Part shown: positions 46,436-57,092 of the stretch, piece by piece | Layout: every line of letters begins with the position of its first letter | Numbering within the stretch: the stretch's first letter is position 1 | Assembly (NCBI GenBank): GCA_013397865.1 | Contig: VZTI01002343.1 | Location: 372,001-436,000 of the forward strand | Length of the DNA: 64,000 bases | Origin: Struthidea cinerea | Taxonomy: Eukaryota; Chordata; Aves; Passeriformes; Corcoracidae | Direction: 5' to 3' | Position numbers and translations under genes: made by a program | Notes under the pieces: generated by a model | The model's database searches: none | What the model saw: only the letters and a program-made list of their open reading frames with translations | What the model was told of the DNA's origin: nothing

Positions 46436-46441
46436 TTTAAT
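46436..46441 (-). terminator. DBX2: Possible DBX2 polyadenylation signal
   Basis: ATTAAA on the - strand about 125 bp beyond the stop codon. It is the only near-consensus hexamer I noticed in that interval. Longer 3' UTRs are possible. Confidence 0.25.
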
Positions 46442-46564
46442 GGTGTTAGACTTTACATATTTTTGAAGCATAAACTAGTTAGCTTTACAATGTTCAAATA
46501 TTGTTAATCTTAAAAGACTGCTCATGTGAAGCCTGCACTCTCTCACTCAATTTACAAACTTCCC

Positions 46565-46888
46565 CTACTCCCTTACACTTGATGATGCCTTGTTTGCAGT
46601 GTCTTGGTCAGGATACAAATAGACTGGGCTCTGCGATGAATTTGCTCTTGGAGGTGGTTGTGTACTAGTCAGTCTTTCAGAATTTCCTGGAGAATTCTCC
46701 CTCCACCTTGGACTTGCCTGCTCTTCAGACACTTCCCACACAGATGGGCATGGGGAGGTAAAATTCATGGTGGATCGCGAGAGGTAGTTCTCCTGAAGAC
46801 CTTCTTCTTGGAGGCACCTGTTAGAAAGCACTTCTTTTTCTTTGGAGTTTCGCCATTTCATCCTTCGGTTCTGAAACCAAATTTTCAC
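46565..46888 (-). CDS. DBX2: DBX2 exon 4 (terminal coding exon)
   Basis: Acceptor TTGCAAACAG at 46889. It encodes 107 residues starting VKIWFQNRRMKWRNSKEKEV, then a DBX2-specific tail with SPRWRENSPGNSERLTSTQP, ending at TAG (46567-46565). The in-frame sequence upstream to 46936 is intron, not coding. Confidence 0.96.
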   Translation of the reverse strand: MKIWFQNRRMKWRNSKEKEVLSNRCLQEEGLQENYLSRSTMNFTSPCPSVWEVSEEQASPRWRENSPGNSERLTSTQPPPRANSSQSPVYLYPDQDTANKASSSVRE

Positions 46889-49800
46889 CTGTTTGCAAGT
46901 TAATGAGAGTTTACTATCATTCTTTGCTTTAAACAACTTTGCCCTAACAAGTATTTTTCTCTTTCCATCCTCTTATCTTCATTATTCGTTGTTACTGTAG
47001 AGATCCAGTGAAGCCAGCTGACTGACATTATCTGAGGATTTTTCCATCACTATTTACTACACCTGCACCAAATACTCTCCTTGACTTTTCCCACCTACAA
47101 CAGGTGATTATTTGGCTTAGACTGGAAAATGGACAGCCCAATAGCTAGGGATAGAAGAGTTTCCTAGAGCAACATCCTTCTAGACAGAAGAGAATTCCTA
47201 GAGAAAATTAGTATCATCATTAAGAAAACTAAGTGATATAACTGTAATATTAGGAATTTGACTACATTTTGTGAAATTTTTTAGGCAGCACACTGGTGAA
47301 TGCAATTGCACATTTCCATTGAAATAGTTTTCCTGCAGAGATCACAGTACTGTACATCACACAGAGAAACACCACTCTCTGCTTGTTTTTGTTTATTGTT
47401 GCAGTGCTTGCAATGGTGTCAGTCATCAGGTTGCAAGGAACCAGACCACCAGATCTAACCTCCTGTGTAAACTGAAGCCAACTGCAAAGTTAGATCAAAT
47501 TGTTGAGAGCCTTTTCAAGTTCTGAAAATCTCCAAGATAAAGATGATGAGAGCTCCCATCACCATTCCCAGGCTTTTCTGCCCGCCCAGTCAGCTTCTGC
47601 ACACATATCTTAAGCACTTTCAGTCCCGCTGCATGCAAAGAAACAAAATTGTACTGTCACCCTTTCAGTATTTCAGCTGCAATCTAGAGGGCTGCGTCTA
47701 CTCCAGCACATTCAGAATCCCACCTGTCAGCAACTACCATGTTCATTTTCTGCTGCTACATGCCCTCAGAAACTTTCTTTTTCCAGATTCTTTCATGTTT
47801 TGTGCTCTTCAAGCCAGGCACTTTTCCTTTGTTTTTATCTGCAGATAGGTGATGCCCCCAAGATTCCAGATTGGGTTACTGCTGCTCAGCACCACTATTA
47901 ATGCAGCTGTTCAGTCACAAGAGCTCACTGGATGCATTAGACCCTCAGCTAAACTCTAAAATCCTGCAGTAGATGAACTCAGACTCATGCGAAAAATCCC
48001 ATTAAATGTGAATTGGTAAGTGGGAGTGTATTAGAAGATCACCCTGCAAAGCTTTTCTTCCTATGGCATCTCTCAGCTCTGAAAATCTCTTTCCTTGTGC
48101 AGTCAAGTGTCTTTCCATAGGAATGGTTGCCTGTTGCTTGGGGCAGAACAGTTCCAGAGGAAGTGCTGTTGACTGCCTTGTCCCTAGCTGCTCATCTGTG
48201 AGTGCAAAGGGAATGAAGGAATGATCTATGCTCTGATGTTTTTTCCTGCCTAGATCACTGCCTTTCGAGCAGTGGGATAGAGCATAGTTCCCTACCACAA
48301 AGCTTCTGAGGGGGCTCTGTCAGCCAGCAAGAAAAGGGAGTTGGAAACGAAAGGCAGAGGTCATGTTTCCTCGTGTGAAAATGGAGCGACCAATTTTTGA
48401 ATGTATACATACAGGAAATAAACCAGGAAACTGTTCAAGTATTCCCTAGTTTAAACTGCCATTGATTTACTGAGGTCTTTGCAGGTAAAAGAGCTCACGG
48501 CTGCCCCTGCACTGTTCAATTTTGCTCCTTCAAAGCCATTTTAAAGATTTTTCCCCAAAAGGATATTCCTTACCTGAGACTCCTTTAGACCCAGGTTAAG
48601 GGCCAGTTTCTTCCTGTCTGTTTTACTAATATATTTCTGCTTCTGGAACATTTTCTCCAAAGCTCTCCTCTGGTCTTCAGAAAAGACAGCTCTTCTTAAT
48701 ATGCCTCTCCGGGATTTGGAGTTCGACTCCTGGGTGAGAAGAGGCAGCACACTTTCCTCCCCTAGTGGAAATAGATGAGAGTTTCCCATAACATCTAGCA
48801 CATATCAGAGAAATATTAAGTGCTGTTCATTATAATGCTTGCAGATTCTTGTCCCACTTTTGATTTGTTGGTGTTATAAGTGTGTTGTAATGCTTCAGTC
48901 ATGTTCATCAAGGATTAAATCCTCACTTGGATCTAGAGGCGTTGTCGGTAGTCAAGAGTCTCCCCCCGACACGGTACAAAGTAGATCAGGTGAGTTCATA
49001 GAGGAATATTAGGACAGAGCCCATGATACTGCAAAATTCAAATACAGTCAGGGAGAAACTTCACTTTTCTTTGTCTGTCGTCACCACTAAATAAACTGCA
49101 ACAAGTTTACCCCTTGTGCAGAATGTAAAACCAGATAAAAGTGGTCTGTAATACTGATTCAAAGACACTAAGTAGGCTTTCCTCTATTTTTTTTTTTTTT
49201 TTTACTAATGAAAGGCTTTCACAGTGAACTATTTCTCAGAAAATCCCTGGTCATTCACTTAGTTATTCTGGAAACTGCGGCAATTTCTTTATTAGAGGGT
49301 TTGGAGAGTACTTGGACTTACTCCTTTCAGCCTGGTTTCTAATCCTTTGACATCTCATAGCGAGTCCTGGGAGGGCAGTTTCCAGTGAATCCAATCACAT
49401 CCCCTTGATGCACGCCTAGAGGGAGCCCTGCCCTGGAAAACAGACTCAAAGCTGGGGGACAGAGCTGCAGTGGACAACTGGAAGTGCTCACACAAACAGC
49501 ACAGAAACCTCAAGATATATCTCTCGTGTTCCTCACACCCAATAAAACCTAAACCCATAGTGCTTTCCCATGGTCCCTCTCCCCTAGAAGGATATGGTGT
49601 ATGAGAAGCAGTCCTTGGTGAGAGGCTTCATATGCCTCCAGTGCTCCCAGCTTCCTCAAATACTCATACAGGGAGCAGGAGCAGGGACCAGTTGAATAGG
49701 GCCCATCATCAAGCACAGCACGTGATAATTGGGGCAGATGCAAGCAGGCCAGGAAACAGCTGCACTTTGGTGCAGAAACCTGTGCCATGGCTGTACAGCC

Positions 49801-52800
49801 ACTGACACCAACAATCTTTCTGTTGGAGTGGCAATTCAGATGCAAGCTGCCCTCCTGTTGTCCACCTTCTCACATCCATGGGCCTAGATTGCCCTCCCAG
49901 CTTATAGTTACAGCAGCTGCAAAGGTGTGTTGCAGCTCAATTCGTACCAAGGATCTGATCATTTTCATATTGAAGCCAATGGCGAATTCCCCCTGAAAAG
50001 CCAATTCTTTAAAATACTGAACTTTTTTTTTGTGAAAAAGTCTATCTATTCTAGTCAGCTGTAATGGGGTGGGGGGAAATAAAACACATTTTTTCAATTG
50101 ATATACTGCTCTTGAAAATACTAATGAAATCCAGATGCAACTTCAACAAACTATTCCTTGTGCGGGAGCTCAGGACTTCTGAACAACGAATCAATATGAT
50201 TTCGCAGAAGCCACTTGATTGCTCACATAAAACTCTACTCACACTTTTTACAACTGCCGTACACGTGGAACTCATTACTTGATTGGTCTCTCTATCTTGT
50301 TCATGCGCTTAACTCCTGTACACGTGGAACTGATTACTTGATTGGTCCCTCTATTTTGTCCACGTGCTTTGCACACACTTTTCAGATACTATGATTGGTT
50401 TTAGTCCAGTGTGGCACAGTCTTTCTTTATCTATTTCTTGTTGTTTTGGTATTTTGTTCTTTAGCTTTTTCTTTCTCAATTTAGCGCAGTTTACATTTCA
50501 GTAACTTTGATGAATTCCTGAGGGCTCTGATAAGAATAACTAAGGGTGGTTTGGCTGGGGCACACTATCAGGGTTCAAATATATTACAACATCCTTGGGG
50601 CCACACCACATTTCAACTTCTGCATATTATACATAAATGCACATGGGTATATGTATCTTTAAACACCGACAGAAAAACAAACACACATATACTGGGGATA
50701 TTGTAGTATAATGATGAGAAACTGAAGTGTGTATGTGTGTGTCTATGTCTTGCAAAGCTGACTAAATACTTTTGAAGTCATGTGTTACTGGTTTGATATT
50801 ACATACACTACCCCAGCATCCTGCTTCCAGCTCTGACCTCCTCTGATAGTAGAGGAGGAGTATCAGAAGCTGAGCAAGTGTACAATGATTATTCCCTAAA
50901 ATAACACTACCACTGTGAAACATTACTGATTTAGAGATCATTGCATTCTGTCAATTCTTTTCCTGAACTTTTCTACATGTCAAGAAATAAAGATCTTTAT
51001 ATTTGTCCCTCATAACAGCCTGTGGTAAAAAATAATTATTATGATTTATAATGTTACAGTATAAATAATCTTTAATTTATACCGACGTATTTCAATTTTC
51101 AAAATTATATCTAGGACCAGATACAAAAATCATAACCAACTGGTTAATGTCCTGATATTTATTACACTGTGATACACAGTCAGACTTCATCCAAACCAAA
51201 ATAAACAATCTGCAGAACAAAAGTCAAATACCACAGTGGAGGTTTCCACAAAGAGCAAGCCAGGTTGATATTTCTCTGGGGAGTGCAGAGCCCCTTCATA
51301 ACCCCCACTGCATGCTCCAATCATGCCCACAAAACTGGGAGCAAGCTGGGAGCCTTCCCTCCTCAAGCATGTTTTCTCTCTTTCTTGCTCAAACTCAGTG
51401 AATTTAGGTACCTTTTTCCAGGTAGCATCTGAGTAGTTTCTGCTGAATTGTCAGCCATTCTCAGGTTTACTGGAAGGTACAGTCTGGCAGCAGCAGAACT
51501 GGTACCTTCTCTTATCCCTGCTGTGTGATGAGAGACACCAGCAAGGGAAGAGGCACAACAGGGCCGGTCCTTGCCTCCCAGCCTCCATTCCACAATGGAG
51601 TTGTCAGCCAAGGACAGAGGACACCAAATTATGTGACCCCTTAAAATTTGTCTTGCCTGGCTGGTTGTTAACAGTCAATCAGCAAGGAAACAACCTCCTG
51701 CTGGAGCCTCGAGGCACCAATTAATTCCTGTACAGGCAGTGTGTAGGGTCCAGCTTAACACCTGTATTAGACTAACTTAATAGTGAGGCCTCTTTATACT
51801 CTAAGGCACAGTATGTGATGGATTTTAAAAGATTAACCAAAAAAAATTAAATGATGAACAGAATGCTCAGAAGCATTAGCAAACAGCCACTGGGTCAAAA
51901 AATCTGAAACCTACCCCAACTGAGTAGCCTAGAGAATTTCTTTAAAAATAAGTCATATTCTAAAATGTACTCCAACTGTTACACAACAACTAAATTTCAG
52001 TTTGTGGATTATAGGATTTTTCAGTGCAGTGGGATAGGCAGTCATTTATACATTTCAACAATTCCAGCAAAATTAAGTATGTTAGTTTGCAGCTTGTCAC
52101 TCTGAACATGCAGCAAGAGGTTTAGTGTTCTGCTGACATAAATGTGACCAACTATTTCCTCTGTTGCTGGCTTGATTTTTGCTTTTTTCTTTGGTTTTTT
52201 TTAAGTCTTTCCTTTGCATCCTAATATATAGTGATAAATGTCCTCTTAATCTGTGGAACAATCTTCATTTGCCTTCATGGCAGAGACCACCTTGAAGGAG
52301 CAAGTAAAAGCTTTAGTCATGGTTTCCATTTTTTCATTAGAATTCAATACATTCTAGTTAAATGGACAATTAATAGGTCACTTCCAAAATAGTAGTGTAT
52401 CAGTCCTGGTTAATAAACAATCCCCACAGTTGATAATGGGCCTATGTATTCAGCAAGTCCCTGTATACACTCAGCTCATCCACTAAATCCCTTTTCAGGT
52501 AGACAGGGTTATATGGGAAGATGAGCTAGAATGAGTCTATAAAAGTCAGTTTCATTCACTGCTTTATTTTTCAGTCAAGTGCTTTAAATGGTGTCCAGAA
52601 AATCTCTTGGAATGTGAGACAGGAGAAAAGACTGGCACACAGAGTATTGCTTTATGGCCATACAAAAGGGCAACTGACCCTTGCCCAGGCCTTTTCAATG
52701 TGAAATGGTTCCTAAAGTTCATCTGCACAGTGAAAAATTGTGGTGAGGTCGCGTGTGGATGAGTAAAGTGAAAGTGGTGATTGGTCATGGTGCTGTCAGC

Positions 52801-53867
52801 CATTGTGGGAGAGCCGAGGCCATGTAAAACGCTCTGTGGGAAAGTGTCAGCCCCCTAAAGAGGTGCTCAGAAACTTGCAGCTCATTAAACTGCCAGCATT
52901 TGCTGCCTCACTTGTCAAGAATCATTCAACTTAGCAACTGCCCTTCTGAAACATTCATAAAAAGCATGCACTTAGTCAGGAATGGTTTGAATGCAACTGT
53001 GATATAAAAGTATATGCCAGAGCACATATAAGCTCCAATTTTCATTTGGATTCAACACACAATTTGTGCTTTTTTCTGTTTTGAAGAAAAAGGAAATGCT
53101 CCTTCTGTTTGCATTCCTGAGCTATAAACACAAAATCATGACTGCCCATTCTTACACTATGGCATGCAATCTTCCCAATAAAAGGTTAAATTTAGTTTTG
53201 GATTAAATGGAAGTGCGTTCTAGTTCTTAATCCTGAACAGATAGTGTATACTGGCCAAAATTCTCTTCAACATACTTCTTCGATTTTTTACATTATGATT
53301 AAAAAAGAGTAACAAATTAAACATGTGCACAAATTTGACTGCTATAAAAAGAATGACTGTTGTATTTAAATAATGCTAAGGCTTCCTGAATCATAATTTA
53401 CCCCTAAAGAACATTAAAATGCAGCATGCACTTTATGATCCTCCAACTCTTTTCTTATTTGCAAATGTTTATTGACACTGATTTTTAAGAGTTACTGATT
53501 TTAAAGAATCGTTTCTAGCAAACTGAAAACAAGGCACTTTCCTAGGTTAGCTCTGTCTGGGTGTCTCAATGCCATTAGAAACCTCTCACAATTGCTCAGT
53601 GTACTTAAGTTTGATAAATCTTTGGAAACCCTCTGAATAGGATTGCTGTGATTTCACTAAGGAATTAGCTGCTGCCATTGCATCACCAATTAGTTTTCCA
53701 GAACACATTAAATCCTGCTGCTTTGGTTTACAGAATAACTCAAGCATTACTGATGAAGCATAAAAACTTACTTGGAAAAGCAGTGGGGGATGCAGGGTGC
53801 TGACAGGACCCACCGCAGCATGCTGAGTAGAATGGTGGGGCTCGGAGAAAAAAGTGTTTGGAAAGAG
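46565..53867 (-). CDS. DBX2: DBX2 homeobox protein, exons 2-4 (5' end outside window)
   Basis: Nuclear homeodomain transcription factor of the Dbx class, known in vertebrates for patterning ventral and intermediate neural-tube progenitors. Joined on the - strand, 53867-53772, 48761-48574 and 46888-46565 give 201 residues in phase. First comes a conserved linker (RAPPFYSACCGGSC), then ESVLPLLTQESNSKSRRGIL. The homeodomain has R5, F8, L16, F20 and helix 3 VKIWFQNRRMKWRNSKEKE with Q50 and N51. A Ser/Pro-rich tail ends SSSVRE. The linker and tail match DBX2 (NRCLQEEGLQ, SPRWRENSPGNSERL) rather than DBX1. The homeobox is split between positions 44 and 45, as is common for this class. Exon 1, expected to encode the repressor-type N terminus, is not in the window. 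Confidence 0.95.
46889..48573 (-). other. DBX2: DBX2 intron 3
   Basis: About 1.7 kb, GT-AG (CAG|GTAAGG … AACAG). It contains a degenerate CR1 fragment at 47430-47590. Otherwise no features. Confidence 0.9.
47430..47590 (-). mobile_element. DBX2: Degenerate CR1 fragment in DBX2 intron 3
   Basis: The + strand phrase 'GCAAAGTTAGATCAAATTGT' followed by 'TTCTGAAAATCTCCAAG' matches the CR1 3' region ('…agggttagatcaggttgct…gaaaatctccaagg…') with many changes. It is an old, truncated copy. Confidence 0.55.
48574..48761 (-). CDS. DBX2: DBX2 exon 3
   Basis: Acceptor TCTATTTCCACTAG, donor TCTCAG|GTAAGG. It completes an Arg codon with exon 2 (A+GG) and gives the FPREESVLPLLTQ junction. It encodes homeodomain positions 1-44 (GILRRAVFSEDQRRALEKMF onward). 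The ATG upstream in the same frame (48801) is intronic. Confidence 0.95.
50259..50397. promoter_or_regulatory. DBX2: 59-bp tandem repeat with CACGTG and ATTGG boxes
   Basis: GTACACGTGGAACTCATTAC at 50259 recurs with few changes at 50318. CACGTG (E-box/G-box) occurs at 50262, 50321 and 50361. Inverted CCAAT (ATTGG) occurs at 50282, 50341 and 50393. The regular pairing of E-box and CCAAT suggests a USF/MYC plus NF-Y type element, or the U3 part of a very old LTR. Confidence 0.6.
52850..53450. promoter_or_regulatory. DBX2: Possible conserved enhancer-like block in DBX2 intron 2
   Basis: Non-repetitive AT-rich block with CTCATTAAACTGCCAGC near 52881, CTCACTTGTCAAGAATCATT near 52907, CATTTGGATTCAACAC near 53044 and several TAAT/ATTA sites. 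No reading frame. The call rests on composition and position only. Confidence 0.15.
53772..53867 (-). CDS. DBX2: DBX2 exon 2
   Basis: 96 bp with acceptor GCTTTCTTTGCAG and donor CCAA|GTAAGT. It reads two bases, then LSKHFFLRAPPFYSACCGGS and CQHPASPTAFP, then one base. The PPFYSACCGGSC core is a hallmark of DBX2. The frame used is not the one with the longest open stretch here, so it is easily missed. Confidence 0.92.
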
Positions 53868-54954
53868 CTGCAAAGAAAGCATAGATCTAATTGATTATCC
53901 ATTAAGCTTAGGTGATATTCATAACAACAGTCCTCCAAAAAGTCAGTGTGTAAAGTCCTGCCCCACAAGTTCTTTTTCCTTTTTTCAAGATGGTGATATT
54001 TTTGAGGCAAACAATGATAAACCAAGTAATTGTTCTTTAATTTAGCAAGGTTATTTTACATGTGTAGCTTAGCTATAATACGCAAAACTCTCCCTATAAG
54101 AATGAAGCTCTGCAGACTAGAAATTTGCTTCTGTAAGGGCTGTAATTGTGGGGGTTTTCATAAATATTGGCATCGAACACATTTTTTCAATAATACACTG
54201 TTGAAATAATGAGTATAATGAATCTGAAAAACTTATTTAAAATAACTCTAGGAAGCATGACAGCCTAGAAAAAAAAATCAGCTTGTACTCCAATGCTGTT
54301 AATAGTACTCAAACCAGGAATGTCCTCAACGAGAAACCTTCATGAATAAAATTTATAAAATGCCATGAGATGAAACAGCTGAGCTCTACAGGCACAAACT
54401 ACAGGGCCTGATTCTGTTATCCAGACTGTCAACTTAGTCTTGCTGGAAAAGTGCTCTAAATTTAAATAAACCTCTTACTGAAAGCTCTGCTTGATACAAT
54501 GAAAATATTGCACAATCAACTCATAGAATTAGGCAATATTTGGTACACTTTTTATGGAATTTTTTTAGTCAAAGTCTCTCATATCTAAAAAGTGCTTCCA
54601 AATCATGGGAAGGTCTTCATTATCTATTTATCCCTTAATTTTTTTCTATAAGGCTCATGGGCTTTTCCATTAATCCTGATTACCTTTCAATTTCTGCTTG
54701 TACTAGTCAACTGCGAAACCTGGAATATATTTTTATTTCGAAAAAAGATACATCGTGCTAGAACTGTATACTTGTAAAATGTGATCAGCATCAAAACATC
54801 TATGTCACTTTCTTCTTTTGGTTTAGGCAGAAAATAAGTGGCTCTAGAGCCTGTACTGTAGTTGTCCAAATCTCCAGAAAAAAAAAATGAAGTAAAAAAA
54901 AAAAAAAAGTAACTGCACACTTAGTTAAAAAAAATTAAGAAATCAACAATAAGT

Positions 54955-55302
54955 AAGAAAGGTAAATAGATAAATGATTCTAAGCCATGCTGCTAATTTT
55001 GAAAGGTTTTTCAACTTGAATTAAAAGATCACTCAAAATTAGGTTTCTGAGTACTACTCAAAATTAGATTTCTGAATACGTATTAAGGCCTCAAAATAAG
55101 TTTTCTGACCCTAAAATGTGCTGTTNAAGAAAGGTAAATAGATAAATGATTCTAAGCCATGCTGCTAATTTTGAAAGGTTTTTCAACTTGAATTAAAAGT
55201 AAAGATCACTCAAAATTAGGTTTCTGAGTACTACTCAAAATTAGATTTCTGAATACGTATTAAGGCCTCAAAATAAGTTTTCTGACCCTAAAATGTGCTG
55301 TT
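54955..55302. repeat. 171/176-bp direct duplication across an N
   Basis: Copy 1 (54955-55125) and copy 2 (55127-55302) both start AAGAAAGGTAAATAGATAAA and end ATGTGCTGTT. A single N at 55126 separates them. The only difference I see is a 5-base TAAAG insertion in copy 2. The N at the exact joint indicates two allelic contig ends placed side by side rather than a true duplication. Confidence 0.9.
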
Positions 55303-56536
55303 GTCCCAGAGCAAAAATCTGTTGCTGTCAAAGTCTAACTCTAAACATTTTTTAAAGTATTAACTTGCAATTGCTGATTGATAAGCATTTTGCCAGTACA
55401 GCTTTTTATTGAAAGTTTGCTGTTTCTAATGAAATAAAAATATATTCCACAGGAAATTAATTGCCTGGCTTTGCGGCACATGCTTGCAAAACATTTACAA
55501 AAAAAAATTTATTTTACACCAGGCATTAGTATTCTAAAGCTTCTCTTCCACACAAGACCATCAAATGTGGAACCATGTCCTTAGAAACTTAATATAGTCA
55601 AGAACATGCAGCCAAGTATTACCTATCCCATGTATCCAAAGGGCTTCAATGCAACCGGTGGAGTGTGTAAGCGGGAAAGGATTTGAGTAACTCAAGAAGC
55701 ATGGGAGTTGTAGAAGATAAATATCCGCCATCCTCCTGGACATGAGAGCTCGTTATTGACAGTATCTTTTATCTGCTGCAATTCCCAAACTCCCAGGTGA
55801 AGAGCTTTTCCTCCCTTCCTTGGGAGGCACATTCCTCATGCTTGTAACAAATTTCCCTTCCAGTCAGGTAAAACTCTCCACTTCTAAAAATACAGCTTAG
55901 AATACAGAAGATGCTGCACTCCATTCCTTTACTTTCTTTTTAAATGTCTTGGATATTCTTTGGCTGCCATAGTGTCCTATTCCCTCCAATCACTGCTCCA
56001 GCACTTTGTTCATGCCACACAACTTTTGTCAGACATGTTGTCCTGTCCTTGATATTCCCTGCTGTGGTTTCTTAACTCTGTCCAGTTCCTTGCTCTGTTT
56101 TGAAAATGTGGGGTTCATAATAGTATGTGATAGAACAAGAAGACAGCTGGATAAATCAGAATTGAACAAGCTATTGATTCAGATAGACAGCGTGCTCCTG
56201 CAAATAATGACAGGAATAGGAAAGGACAGTTTCCTCCATTCACTAAATCTCTCAACAAGTAAGCTGCAAGCATAAAGGTCTGAAGATGGATCAGAGTAAA
56301 AACTTAAGCAAACTCTTTGCTTAAGAGAATTCCAAACATGCAACGTATTTCCATGGAAGTTGCTGACAATGATTAATGCACTAGCACAGTACAACGATGC
56401 AAACAGCAGAGATCTTGACCCTAATTCTGCTCAAGTTGATGGAAATCACGAGTCTGGCTTTCTTGGGCATTTTACTTAATTCTTTCAACCAACTGCTGCT
56501 TTTTCTGCCTGCAGGGCACATATCTCCTTGAAGCAG

Positions 56537-56584
56537 AATAATATTATAATAATATTTATTTATAATAATATTATAATAATATTT
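56537..56584. repeat. AT-only imperfect palindromic repeat
   Basis: Repeated ATAATATTATAATAATATT units around TTATTTAT. It can form a hairpin or cruciform and is typical of unstable AT-rich minisatellites. Confidence 0.85.
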
Positions 56585-57077
56585 CTTGCTTAAGAAGTAA
56601 GATGCAGGTGATAGCCTCACGTAACTCTGAACAAAGAGCCCACTTCTCAAGACTGATTCAGTCTAGATCCTGGGGAATAAACAACACCATGATGTCACCG
56701 TAAGCCTACAGCCAACATGTATCTCTAGTTCATAGACTTCTTTAATGCACTGCAGCTATACTGATGCACAAGTGAATTCTACATTACGTACATGAAACTA
56801 CATCCCTACATCTACTGAAACTGTTGCATTCAAACCAATGTGCAGCAGTTATGCAGAGTTACATCAGTAAAAAAAATCTGCCATAATACAGGGATACTCA
56901 ACTCTATCTTGGGAGTTCTACATAAGAGAAAAATGTTAGTGCTTCAACATAACATATCCAATTATATTTTTTATCTTTGATAAAAACAACACAGTTCATT
57001 ACATTAAATGGCTTCCACTACCTGTGCGAAACTGCATTAACAGAATTAAAATTGTTCAGAGAAAAATCATATATTTG

Positions 57078-57092
57078 ATATATATATATATT
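57078..57092. repeat. (TA)n microsatellite
   Basis: Short TA run, about seven units. Confidence 0.85.

Larger units (their letters stand above)
48762..53771 (-). other. DBX2: DBX2 intron 2
   Basis: About 5 kb. It holds a T17 run at 49187-49203, a GC-richer part at 49360-49850 without recognisable coding content, the E-box/CCAAT repeat at 50259-50397 and an AT-rich block at 52850-53450. No other exon found. Confidence 0.9.

Noticed and set aside
48541..48801. DBX2 starting at the ATG at 48801 (MLDVMGNSHLFPL…)
   Set aside because: The segment contains the exon 3 acceptor TTTCCACTAG. Joining to exon 2 restores the conserved FPREES sequence.
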